Positions 1 to 6,709 of a DNA stretch of 34,000 nucleotides are shown piece by piece. Position 1 is the stretch's first letter, and each line of letters begins with the position of its first letter. The notes under the pieces were generated by a model, which saw only the letters and a list, made by a program, of their open reading frames with translations, was not told the DNA's origin and ran no database searches. This DNA comes from Bdellovibrionales bacterium (GTDB lineage: Bacteria; Bdellovibrionota; Bdellovibrionia; Bdellovibrionales; UBA1609): contig JAHDFM010000026.1 of assembly GCA_020628165.1 (NCBI GenBank), forward strand, positions 11,225 through 45,224, written 5' to 3'. The translations under genes and the position numbers were made by a program.

Positions 1-99
1 ATGGTTTATATTCGCCTTAAAAATTCATGAAAATTATTCTCTAGGAAATTAACGTGAAGTTGTTAATTTCATCTCATAAATATGAATAAAGGAATTTTT

Positions 100-258
100 A
101 TGAAGAAATCAATACACTTACTATTAATTGTCGCTTTGGGAATTATTGCAAATGTGACATACGCAGACTCTAGTTATGAGTTTAAAAAAGACAAGGGGTT
201 GCTGCAATTAAAAGGCACTGTTGCTAAGAGCTTTTATGAGCTGATATTAGAAAAATAA
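100..258 (+). CDS. Small secreted protein, 52 aa, unknown function
   Basis: This short frame starts with a clean signal peptide: a K-K start, a hydrophobic core through about residue 18 and a likely signal peptidase I site after TYA near residue 22. The mature part is only about 30 residues, charged and lysine-rich. AAAGGA lies 6 nt before the ATG at 100, which supports this start over an in-frame ATG at 82. It ends 15 nt before the convergent gene at 274. I do not recognise a family. The ribosome binding site and signal peptide argue that it is real, but its size leaves doubt. Confidence 0.55.
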   Translation: MKKSIHLLLIVALGIIANVTYADSSYEFKKDKGLLQLKGTVAKSFYELILEK

Positions 259-273
259 TAAAACACTTTTATA

Positions 274-657
274 TTAATATTCAACACTTGAGTACGCCGC
301 TTGATAAGCGACATGAACTTTTAAGCGGCACATAGCTTCAAGCGATCGATAAAGACTCCCTTGGGAATTTTTAAATTTTTCGACACATTGATTGACCATA
401 ACGTTTTTAGCCTTTGATGTTTCCTCATTAAGTTCATCAGTTTGACCTAAGCAAACTTTGGTGGCTTCAGACACTAAATAAACATCTGCTACAGACCCAA
501 AAGCACAATTGAACACGTAGTTAGATGCTTGATGGCAGCTTTTTGAGCTAGAGATCGCCAGTTCAATTTTATCAAAATCAACATCGTCACCCTGTGGGCA
601 CATTCCAAAAGCAAGTGGCGTTAACATTCCAACTAGTAAAATTAAGATAAGTTTCAT
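274..657 (-). CDS. Cysteine-containing secreted protein, unknown
   Basis: A 127-residue protein with an N-terminal signal peptide (hydrophobic stretch about residues 3-17, likely cleavage after LAFG). The mature part holds six cysteines (CPQG, SCHQ, NCAF, VCLG, QCVE, MCRL), an even number that would suit disulfide bonding in the periplasm or outside the cell. A strong GGGGAGGA sits just before the ATG. It stands alone, convergent with the small ORF at 100-258. No family is recognised. Helix-rich, polar composition is the only other visible property. Confidence 0.72.
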   Translation of the reverse strand: MKLILILLVGMLTPLAFGMCPQGDDVDFDKIELAISSSKSCHQASNYVFNCAFGSVADVYLVSEATKVCLGQTDELNEETSKAKNVMVNQCVEKFKNSQGSLYRSLEAMCRLKVHVAYQAAYSSVEY

Positions 658-794
658 GAGTCCTCCCCTAGATATTGTTTTAACTCAGGTTTCAACAAAA
701 TATTATGAAACTTATATAATTGATTATTAGCTAGTAAGAATGATTGGCAGTGTCAATTTTATGCTTTTAAGAAAACTTACTCGATATGTCTTCT

Positions 795-823
795 TTGCAC
801 AAACTTAGAATCTCATCTATATT
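795..823 (+). promoter_or_regulatory. Sigma70-like promoter for the YceI-like gene
   Basis: TTGCAC at 795-800 and TATATT at 818-823 are separated by 17 nt. The -10 box ends only 8 nt before the ATG at 832, so a start site 6-8 nt downstream would give a leaderless or nearly leaderless mRNA. No Shine-Dalgarno sequence is visible before that ATG. Confidence 0.5.
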
Positions 824-831
824 TTAGAGAT

Positions 832-1440
832 ATGAAATATCTATTTTTAATTTGCATGTTACTATTTTGTCTAAACACATCAATGGCGTCAGAGGCTGCA
901 TTTATCGAAAGGTCTCAGGAGTTTAATTTTAAAAGCTTTCAAGTTGCTAAAGACTCGCCTTCCTTTTTAAGGTTTGACATAAACTCTAGCCTTATTGGCT
1001 TTTTAACAGCTCATTTTTCGGGATTTTCTAAAAAGTTTATACTCACATGGAAAGGCTCAGATTCATCAGTCAAAGATCTAAAAATCACTGTTCCGATCGC
1101 ATCACTTGATACCAACATGACCAGTCGTACACTAAAAATGCATGACTACTGCTTTGAATATAAAGATTACCCACAACTTACGGTACAGATTGATTCAGAG
1201 CTCATACTAGAAGAAGGCGTTCAAAGAGTAAAAGCTCTGGCCACCGTTCGCGGAAAAACAACATCATTTATGTTAGACTTATCACTATTAAAGCAAGATA
1301 GAAGCTGGCAGGTTTTTGGAGAGCATTTAACAACCCTCACAGCGTTGAATATAAAGAACCCCACTATTGCTAAAGGAATAGCTTCTTTTGATGATGATGT
1401 AAAAATTTATTTTAACTTCGAGATCAGTGAAAACACCTAA
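832..1440 (+). CDS. YceI-like periplasmic lipid-binding domain protein
   Basis: A 202-residue protein with a signal peptide (hydrophobic residues 3-17, cleavage probably after SMA at about 19). The body fits the YceI/lipocalin-like beta-barrel family: an early strand with the F-D-I-N-S-S-L-I-G-F motif, then the V-P-I-A-S-L-D-T segment followed by an R-x-x-x-M-H-D-Y motif and a Y-P-Q-L strand. YceI proteins bind isoprenoid-type lipids in the periplasm; the ligand here is unknown. It appears to be a single-gene unit with its own promoter and no obvious ribosome binding site. Divergent from the classic YceI proteins, so the family call is likely rather than certain. Confidence 0.7.
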   Translation: MKYLFLICMLLFCLNTSMASEAAFIERSQEFNFKSFQVAKDSPSFLRFDINSSLIGFLTAHFSGFSKKFILTWKGSDSSVKDLKITVPIASLDTNMTSRTLKMHDYCFEYKDYPQLTVQIDSELILEEGVQRVKALATVRGKTTSFMLDLSLLKQDRSWQVFGEHLTTLTALNIKNPTIAKGIASFDDDVKIYFNFEISENT

Positions 1441-1499
1441 CGCGTCGTCATTAAGTTGATTGCTAGTGAGTGCTTGAAATATTTTTTTACTTACAAACA

Positions 1500-1679
1500 A
1501 TGAGGTTAAATATTAAATATTTAAAAACAACACTAATAACACTTTGCTGCTTTGCTGGAGGCTATTCTTTTTATAAGATGAATGGCAGTGATTTGGTCCC
1601 TGCTCTTTTTTTCACGCTTGGCCTGCTTGGGATACTAATGAGTTATTTGAGGCAGAGGCAAGCTGACGAGGCAGAGTAA
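1500..1679 (+). CDS. Possible small two-helix membrane protein
   Basis: From the ATG at 1500 this encodes 59 residues with two hydrophobic stretches (about residues 9-22 and 28-44) and a charged tail rich in R, Q, D and E. An in-frame GTG at 1470 would add ten residues. Neither start has a convincing Shine-Dalgarno sequence, so the gene is doubtful. No family is recognised. It lies between the YceI-like gene and the photolyase operon and does not obviously belong to either. Confidence 0.35.
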   Translation: MRLNIKYLKTTLITLCCFAGGYSFYKMNGSDLVPALFFTLGLLGILMSYLRQRQADEAE

Positions 1680-1803
1680 CTCCAGTTTTTTACAGGCTAT
1701 ACCCATAATGTTAGTTTCAAATTGAGCTTTTTAGCCAACACTTGATCGATATCCTATAATTTAAGCAAGTGATTTCAGATATTTATACTATTATGCGCAA
1801 ATT

Positions 1804-1821
1804 GTTCAAAAGTTATTGAAC
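1804..1821 (+). promoter_or_regulatory. Perfect palindrome, candidate operator
   Basis: GTTCAA-AAGTTA-TTGAAC is an 18-bp inverted repeat with 6-bp arms and a 6-bp centre. Its right arm coincides with the -35 hexamer of the promoter upstream of the photolyase operon. Size and position suit the operator of a dimeric MarR/GbsR-type repressor, and such a regulator is encoded in the same operon at 2309. The assignment is inference. Confidence 0.5.
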
Positions 1822-1843
1822 TATTTTAACTTACTGGTATTAT
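1816..1843 (+). promoter_or_regulatory. Promoter of the photolyase/oxidative-stress operon
   Basis: TTGAAC (1816-1821) and TATTAT (1838-1843) are separated by 16 nt. The predicted start site near 1850 leaves a leader of about 25 nt containing AAGGAA before the first gene. The hexamers are good but not perfect sigma70 matches. Confidence 0.5.
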
Positions 1844-1874
1844 TTTCATTAGTTATCTAACAAGGAATCGTTTG

Positions 1875-2306
1875 GTGAGCTTTGAGTTTCTAACACATAT
1901 TAATTATTTAGCCTGCATACTTATGGTAGGGGTTATATGGGTGATTCAACTAGTGCACTATCCTAGCTTCAAGTTTGTCAAAGAAGAGCGTTTTGGTTTT
2001 TTTGAGTACTTTCACAGTTTAAGAATCTCATGGATCGTTGTTCCTATAATGCTTGTCGAGCTCGCAACAGCCGTTTTGATGGTTTATTTTGCGCCTGAAA
2101 TTTTTAGAACTAAGACAGAGTTTTTACTGCTTGTGTTAGTGATTATATGGGCTGCGACGTTTTTCTTAAGTGCGCCCATTCATAAAAAATTACATTCCAT
2201 TTTTGAAAGAAAATTAATACGAAAATTAGTAAGTACAAATTGGATTCGTACGTTTTTTTGGACAGCTAGAGGATTGGTTCTGTTTTCGTTGGTGCTGGAG
2301 GTTTAA
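1875..2306 (+). CDS. Four-helix membrane protein of photolyase operon
   Basis: About 143 residues with four hydrophobic segments near residues 8-27, 52-71, 80-99 and 123-141, separated by charged loops. A histidine and a tyrosine-proline pair (L-V-H-Y-P) follow helix 1. AAGGAA at 1862-1867 precedes two possible starts, TTG 1872 and GTG 1875; GTG is chosen for its more usual spacing and codon. It is the first gene of the operon, 2 nt before the regulator at 2309. Small integral membrane proteins without known function are common in photolyase-associated gene clusters. I cannot assign a biochemical role. Confidence 0.75.
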   Translation: MSFEFLTHINYLACILMVGVIWVIQLVHYPSFKFVKEERFGFFEYFHSLRISWIVVPIMLVELATAVLMVYFAPEIFRTKTEFLLLVLVIIWAATFFLSAPIHKKLHSIFERKLIRKLVSTNWIRTFFWTARGLVLFSLVLEV

Positions 2307-2308
2307 AT

Positions 2309-2818
2309 ATGTCCGAGAATGTACACAAGTCTGCGATCAACTTAGCGAACGAAGTTGGTCAGTTTATAGAGTACTGGGGATTTAAAAAAATCCACGGAAA
2401 AGTTTGGTGTTTGGTGTTTTTATCTAAAAAACCAGTGGACGCCAATTTTCTTATTGAGAATTTAAAAGTATCAAAGGCTTTGATCAGTATGACCATCAAA
2501 GATCTCATCTACTATAAGGTACTCGAAGAAGCCCCCAAAACAGGGCCAACACTTTGCTATACAGCTAATATGCAGATCAAAGATGTAATTTTTGAAGTTC
2601 TCACACAGCGTGAGAGCCAATTATTGCTTAAGATCAAAGCGGCTTGTGAAATTTTAAATCGCTCTAATTCTAGCGGCGAAGAATCAAACATTGATAATGA
2701 ACGTTTGGAAAAAATGAATGACATGGTCAATACAGCGGACGCTCTTTTGAAATCACTGATTTCTCTCAACGAAGTGAACCTTTTGCCGGCTTTTAATGCC
2801 TTAAACTTCAAAGACTAG
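2309..2818 (+). CDS. GbsR/MarR-family transcriptional regulator
   Basis: A 169-residue protein whose first half matches the GbsR branch of MarR-type winged-helix regulators: an amphipathic helix (about 10-22), the G-K-V-W-C-L-V-F-L segment typical of GbsR proteins near 30-38, and a helix-turn-helix around 45-70 with the recognition helix at V-S-K-A-L-I-S-M-T-I-K-D-L. The C-terminal half is helical and charged and could form the dimer interface. It lies 2 nt after the membrane-protein gene and 5 nt before the photolyase, so it most likely controls this operon through the palindrome at 1804-1821. No sensor cysteine or cofactor site is clear. Confidence 0.82.
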   Translation: MSENVHKSAINLANEVGQFIEYWGFKKIHGKVWCLVFLSKKPVDANFLIENLKVSKALISMTIKDLIYYKVLEEAPKTGPTLCYTANMQIKDVIFEVLTQRESQLLLKIKAACEILNRSNSSGEESNIDNERLEKMNDMVNTADALLKSLISLNEVNLLPAFNALNFKD

Positions 2819-2823
2819 TCCCT

Positions 2824-4323
2824 ATGGTGAAGGAAAAAGCTTTTCTATTACTAGGAAACCAGCTTTTTCCTAAAAAGTACCTCAAAAAATATGTCACAGA
2901 TCCGATCATTATGATCGAGTCCTTTGAACTCTGCACCTATGAAAAGCACCATAAGCAAAAAATTAAACTTTTTTTATCTGCAATGCGAGAGTACAGAGAT
3001 GACTTGGCAAAAAATAAGTATAAAGTTTGTTATCATGAACTCAACGAGCGGGATAAAAAAAAGAAGTACATAGATATTCTTTCATCCCTTGCTCAAAAAT
3101 TAAAAAAACTTTCTTGCTTTGAAATCGAAGACAAATTTTTTGAACGAACTCTTGAAGGGTTTTGTAAGAAAAAGGGCATAGAATTAGAAATTATTAAAAG
3201 TCCAATGTTTATCTCTTCCAGAGAGGATTTTAATCTCTACTTAGAGGGCAAGAAAAAGCCTTTCATGAAAACTTTTTATGAAAAACAAAGGCAACAGTAT
3301 AATATTTTACTTGATAAAAAAGGCGGACCTCTTGGTGGTAAATGGAGCTATGACGCTGAAAATAGAAAAAAAATGCCAAAAGACTATGAACCAACTCATT
3401 TTGAGTTCAAAGCTAAATCTTCTAAGTATGATCAGGAACTGAATTCTCTTATTGAAAAAAACTTTGCCAAACACCCAGGAAACCTTGCGACATTTAATTG
3501 GCCCTGCCAAAGAAAAGACTATTTAAAGATCTTAGACTTTTTTTTAAATAGCAACCTTCCAGACTTTGGCAAATATCAGGATGCAATCAGCGATCAAACC
3601 CCTTTTTTACTGCATTCTCTGCTTTCTCCAGGGATTAATCTTGGGCTCATCACCCCGAGTGAAGTGATTGAGAAAACAGTTAAGCATTACTATGATAATC
3701 ATAAAACCATTCCACTTTCCAGTGTTGAAGGGTTTATCAGGCAAGTCATTGGCTGGCGTGAATTTGTAAGAGGGATCTATCAAAACTATAGTGAGAGGCA
3801 AAATACAGAGAATTATTGGAATCATCAGAGAAAAATGAAGAAGCAGTGGTACGAGGGAACAACAGGCCTTCCTCCATTAGATGATTCCATTAAAAAAGCC
3901 AAAGACTATGGTTACTGTCATCACATAGAGCGCCTTATGGTTTTAAGTAATATTATGCTACTTTGCGAGATTCATCCAAATGAGGTTCATAGTTGGTTCA
4001 TGGAGATGTTTGTCGATAGCTCAGATTGGGTGATGGGCCCTAACGTTTATGGCATGGGTCAATTCAGTGATGGTGGTATCTTTGCTACTAAGCCTTATAT
4101 TTGTGGGTCTAACTACATCATAAAAATGAGTCATTACAAAAAAGGTGATTGGAGTGACATTTTAGATGGCCTTTACTGGCGTTTTGTCGACAAAAACATA
4201 TCTTTTTTTAATAAAAATCCAAGAATGAAAATGATGGTTTCACACTTAGGCAGGATGAAACCAGGTAAGAAAAAACATCTTTTCAGCCAAGCTGAAAACT
4301 TCATCGAAGAGGTCACAAAATGA
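2824..4323 (+). CDS. Photolyase/cryptochrome-related flavoprotein lacking Fe-S cysteines
   Basis: A 499-residue cytosolic protein of the deoxyribodipyrimidine photolyase-related family (PhrB/FeS-BCP lineage). It starts with the N-terminal alpha/beta domain (L-L-G-N-Q-L-F-P at 8-15). The C-terminal FAD domain carries G-W-R-E-F-V-R-G-I-Y at 310-319, Y-G-Y-C-H-H-I-E-R-L-M near 362-372, G-M-G-Q-F-S-D-G-G and K-P-Y near 423-425. The canonical family binds a 4Fe-4S cluster through four cysteines. Here the region that normally reads Y-C-x-x-C reads Y-K-K-G-D (438-442), the later cysteine loop is shortened, and the upstream cysteine position reads G-L-P-P-L. The cluster is therefore probably absent. 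FAD binding and blue-light DNA repair or light sensing remain plausible. It overlaps the next gene by 4 nt. Confidence 0.9.
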   Translation: MVKEKAFLLLGNQLFPKKYLKKYVTDPIIMIESFELCTYEKHHKQKIKLFLSAMREYRDDLAKNKYKVCYHELNERDKKKKYIDILSSLAQKLKKLSCFEIEDKFFERTLEGFCKKKGIELEIIKSPMFISSREDFNLYLEGKKKPFMKTFYEKQRQQYNILLDKKGGPLGGKWSYDAENRKKMPKDYEPTHFEFKAKSSKYDQELNSLIEKNFAKHPGNLATFNWPCQRKDYLKILDFFLNSNLPDFGKYQDAISDQTPFLLHSLLSPGINLGLITPSEVIEKTVKHYYDNHKTIPLSSVEGFIRQVIGWREFVRGIYQNYSERQNTENYWNHQRKMKKQWYEGTTGLPPLDDSIKKAKDYGYCHHIERLMVLSNIMLLCEIHPNEVHSWFMEMFVDSSDWVMGPNVYGMGQFSDGGIFATKPYICGSNYIIKMSHYKKGDWSDILDGLYWRFVDKNISFFNKNPRMKMMVSHLGRMKPGKKKHLFSQAENFIEEVTK

Positions 4324-4856
4324 AATTAGTTCTTTTTTTAGCACTCACCATTTCCTCACTTTCGTTTGCAGGGAAAAACATTTATGATTTTTCATACAAA
4401 ACAATTGATAACAAAGAGGTCTCATTCAAAACATATAAAGACAAGGTTCTTCTTATTTCCAATGTTGCCACTCGTTGTGGCTTCACACCTCAGCTTAAAA
4501 CTTTAGAGTCTGTGTATCAGAAATACAAGGACCAAGGTTTAGTGGTGATGGGTGTGCCTAGTAATGACTTTGGTGGGCAAACTCCGGAGGTGAACAAAAA
4601 GGTGAAAGCTTTTTGTGAATCGAGTTATGGGGTGACCTTTCCTTTAACAGATAAGTACAGCGTGACTGGACCGAATAAACCAGGGTTTGTTCACTTTCTT
4701 TTAGCTGGATCTAACAATAAGAACATTACCTGGAATTTTGAAAAGTTCATTGTTAACAAAAAAGGTCAGGTCATAAAACGGTTTCCTTCGGCTGAAAAGC
4801 CCGATTCAAAAGCCATGGTACAAACCATAGAAAAGGCCATCAAAAATGAATTATGA
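4320..4856 (+). CDS. Periplasmic glutathione/thioredoxin peroxidase
   Basis: A 178-residue protein of the glutathione peroxidase family. The peroxidatic residue is Cys53 in N-V-A-T-R-C-G-F-T, with Gln87 in F-G-G-Q and Trp138 in W-N-F-E-K-F completing the catalytic triad. Cys99 in the K-A-F-C segment could act as the resolving cysteine, as in thioredoxin-dependent members. A signal peptide (residues 1-17, cleavage after SFA) places it in the periplasm. The ATG overlaps the photolyase stop by 4 nt, so the two are translationally coupled. It reduces hydrogen peroxide or lipid hydroperoxides; the electron donor in the periplasm is unknown. Confidence 0.92.
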   Translation: MKLVLFLALTISSLSFAGKNIYDFSYKTIDNKEVSFKTYKDKVLLISNVATRCGFTPQLKTLESVYQKYKDQGLVVMGVPSNDFGGQTPEVNKKVKAFCESSYGVTFPLTDKYSVTGPNKPGFVHFLLAGSNNKNITWNFEKFIVNKKGQVIKRFPSAEKPDSKAMVQTIEKAIKNEL

Positions 4857-5595
4857 TTTTGATGGGAAAACCGGTCTCATTGCTGGCGGTACAAAAGGAA
4901 TTGGTTTTGCTGTTGCAAAATCGCTATGCGAACAAAATAAGCTTAAAAAACTGTATATATTGGGGCGCGACTTTCAGTCAGAAACTCTTCTCAGATTAAA
5001 AGAACAACACGCCGTCGAGTTCATCCCATTAGATTTTTGTAGCGACAACAAAGAGAATACGTTAACGGACTTTGTCAGCTCTTTAGATGGACCCATTGAT
5101 TTTATCATAAATTGTGTGGGAGTTTTAAAGCTCGACCCGTCTTCGCCAGAAAGGCGTCTTGAAGACATTTCTTACGACAATTTTATAAAAAATATCGAAG
5201 TGAATACCTACCCGACTCTGCTTCTAGCTAAAGTTTTTAAAACGAAGTTGCTCGCATCACAGGCCCCCTTGTTTTTGTCTGTATCGGCCAAAGTAGGAAG
5301 CCTCACCGATAATCGTCTTGGAGGTTGGCACTCGTACCGAATATCTAAAGCTGCATTAAATATGTCGATCAAGAATATCTCTTTAGAGTTTAAAAATAGA
5401 AATAAAAATAGCTTAGTCTTTGCCTACCATCCAGGAACCACGGACACTGATTTATCGGCTCCATTTTTAGCGCAGGCTTCAAAAAAATACACGATTCATT
5501 CTGCCGAGCAGTCTGGTGAGAATTTACTGAAAAACATTAAAACAACTAACCACGGTAAACTGATCTCTTGGGACGAGGTGGAACTGCCCTGGTAA
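4846..5595 (+). CDS. SDR-family oxidoreductase (CsgA-like)
   Basis: A 249-residue cytosolic short-chain dehydrogenase. The dinucleotide site reads A-G-G-T-K-G-I-G at about 13-20, the central N-C-V-G motif replaces N-A-G, and the active site has Ser145/147 with Tyr164 and Lys168 (Y-R-I-S-K). The substrate is not predictable. It overlaps the peroxidase gene by 11 nt, so it is co-translated with it. SDR enzymes of this type recur beside photolyase genes in light-responsive clusters together with lipocalins. That context suggests a stress-lipid or redox role, which is inference. Confidence 0.88.
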   Translation: MNYDFDGKTGLIAGGTKGIGFAVAKSLCEQNKLKKLYILGRDFQSETLLRLKEQHAVEFIPLDFCSDNKENTLTDFVSSLDGPIDFIINCVGVLKLDPSSPERRLEDISYDNFIKNIEVNTYPTLLLAKVFKTKLLASQAPLFLSVSAKVGSLTDNRLGGWHSYRISKAALNMSIKNISLEFKNRNKNSLVFAYHPGTTDTDLSAPFLAQASKKYTIHSAEQSGENLLKNIKTTNHGKLISWDEVELPW

Positions 5596-5631
5596 GTAGA
5601 CGTTAACAACAAACAAAATAAGGGGGGAGCA

Positions 5632-6165
5632 ATGATTAAAATCATTCTTATATTACTAACAAGTGTTGTGTTTTCTAACATAGCGTACAGTGACGATGCA
5701 ATGGAGACTGTAGACTATGTTGATCCGGTTCAATTTGCTGGGCGCTGGTACCAAATTGCCAGAAACCCGATCATCTTCGAGCCAAGAAACTGTGTATGTG
5801 CTCAACAAACTTTAACCTTACAAGATGACGGTGTTTTAGGGGTTTACAACTCCTGTAACGTTAGAAGTCCGGAAGGCCGCTTGCGTGAAATTTCAGGTGA
5901 GGCCATTAACCAAGACCCTAATACCAATGCTAAGTTCAAAGTGGACTTCGGTGTTGGAAGAAAGGGAGATTATTGGATCATAGGACTTGCAGCTGACTAC
6001 AGTTGGGCTGTGATTTCTGAACCACGTCGTCGTGCCTTGTACATACTATCTAAAACTCCATTTTTAAAAAATGAGTTGTATCAAGAGGCCCTCGCAACAG
6101 CGAGCAAACAAATCTCAACAGAGAAGCTGTTAACAACAAGTCACGTTGATTGTAAATATCCTTAA
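5632..6165 (+). CDS. Secreted bacterial lipocalin (Blc-like)
   Basis: A 177-residue protein with signal peptide (residues 1-20, cleavage likely after AYS). The lipocalin signature G-R-W-Y-Q-I-A-R is at about 36-43, and the later Y-S-W-A-V-I-S-E-P strand and Y-I-L-S-K-T-P segment match Blc-type lipocalins. There is no lipobox cysteine, unlike E. coli Blc, so it should be soluble in the periplasm or released. A strong GGGGGGAG precedes the ATG, 36 nt after the SDR gene, so it is the last gene of the stress operon. It probably binds fatty acids or damaged lipids. Cysteines at N-C-V-C and S-C-N may form disulfides. Confidence 0.9.
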   Translation: MIKIILILLTSVVFSNIAYSDDAMETVDYVDPVQFAGRWYQIARNPIIFEPRNCVCAQQTLTLQDDGVLGVYNSCNVRSPEGRLREISGEAINQDPNTNAKFKVDFGVGRKGDYWIIGLAADYSWAVISEPRRRALYILSKTPFLKNELYQEALATASKQISTEKLLTTSHVDCKYP

Positions 6166-6180
6166 ATTATTATAATCAGA

Positions 6181-6204
6181 GCTGAGCTCAAAACTGGGCT
6201 CAGC
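6181..6204. terminator. Hairpin between convergent genes, probable terminator
   Basis: GCTGAGC (6181-6187) and GCTCAGC (6198-6204) form a 7-bp GC-rich stem with a 10-nt loop, 15 nt after the lipocalin stop and 6 nt before the end of the minus-strand gene at 6211. The U tract is short, so termination strength is uncertain. Confidence 0.5.
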
Positions 6205-6210
6205 CAACTT

Positions 6211-6579
6211 TTAAACAATAATGGTACTGATATCACTAAGCCCTTCATAAAGTAGTGATTTTTTTAATGTAATATCTTTAAGGTCTAGTTGTTGAAATTC
6301 ATTTTTAAAAAGTTCATGTATTTTTTGATGAACGCTTGCTAACGAAACATCATCATAAAGCAAATCATAATTAAGGTGTTTTTGATCAAATTGACCGGTG
6401 ATTTTTTTAAGTACGGTTTTCACGTCTGTCAGGTTTATAACGAGCCCCGAAACTGGATCAATAGGGCCATCAATATAAACTTCAAAACTATAATTAAAGC
6501 CTGAGTTACCGCAAGATTCTCGCTCGACCCCGCAGCTGAAAAACGACTTCCTTGCTATTGTCACATGATCTTTTCTCAT
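6211..6579 (-). CDS. Degenerate QueD/PTPS-like protein lacking zinc ligands
   Basis: A 122-residue protein with the size and pattern of 6-pyruvoyl-tetrahydropterin synthase/6-carboxytetrahydropterin synthase: an F-F-S start strand, a C-G-N-x-G-F-N-Y-S-F strand, then G-P-I-D-P-V-S-G-L-V-I-N-L-T-D-V-K, which is a close match to the conserved D-P-x-T-G-M-V-x-D-L-x-x-L-K region, then F-D-Q-K-H-L-N where the family has D-H-x-x-L-N. The three zinc-binding histidines (A-x-H and H-G-H) are replaced, while the cysteine before the second site remains. It is unlikely to be an active QueD. It could be a binding or structural paralogue. It is divergent from the gene at 6710. Confidence 0.65.
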   Translation of the reverse strand: MRKDHVTIARKSFFSCGVERESCGNSGFNYSFEVYIDGPIDPVSGLVINLTDVKTVLKKITGQFDQKHLNYDLLYDDVSLASVHQKIHELFKNEFQQLDLKDITLKKSLLYEGLSDISTIIV

Positions 6580-6643
6580 AGACTCATTAATATGTGAATT
6601 TACACAAAAAACAACAGTTATTTCAATCTTTTAAGTCTTTTTT

Positions 6644-6673
6644 GCGCATTGATTGTGCGCTCCTATTTAGGAG
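6644..6673. repeat. Two adjacent small palindromes in divergent promoter region
   Basis: GCGCA (6644-6648) pairs with TGCGC (6656-6660), and CTCCTA (6660-6665) pairs with TAGGAG (6668-6673). They sit in the 130-bp gap between the QueD-like gene and the M14 gene. They could be operators or a leader hairpin. No regulator is identified. Confidence 0.35.
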
Positions 6674-6709
6674 TGTGACAAGCCAAAAAAAAACAGATAG
6701 ATTATTTTT

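Noticed and set aside
82-99. Longer start for the 52-residue secreted protein at ATG 82.
   Set aside because: The Shine-Dalgarno lies between the two ATGs and serves the second; the extension also spoils the signal peptide.
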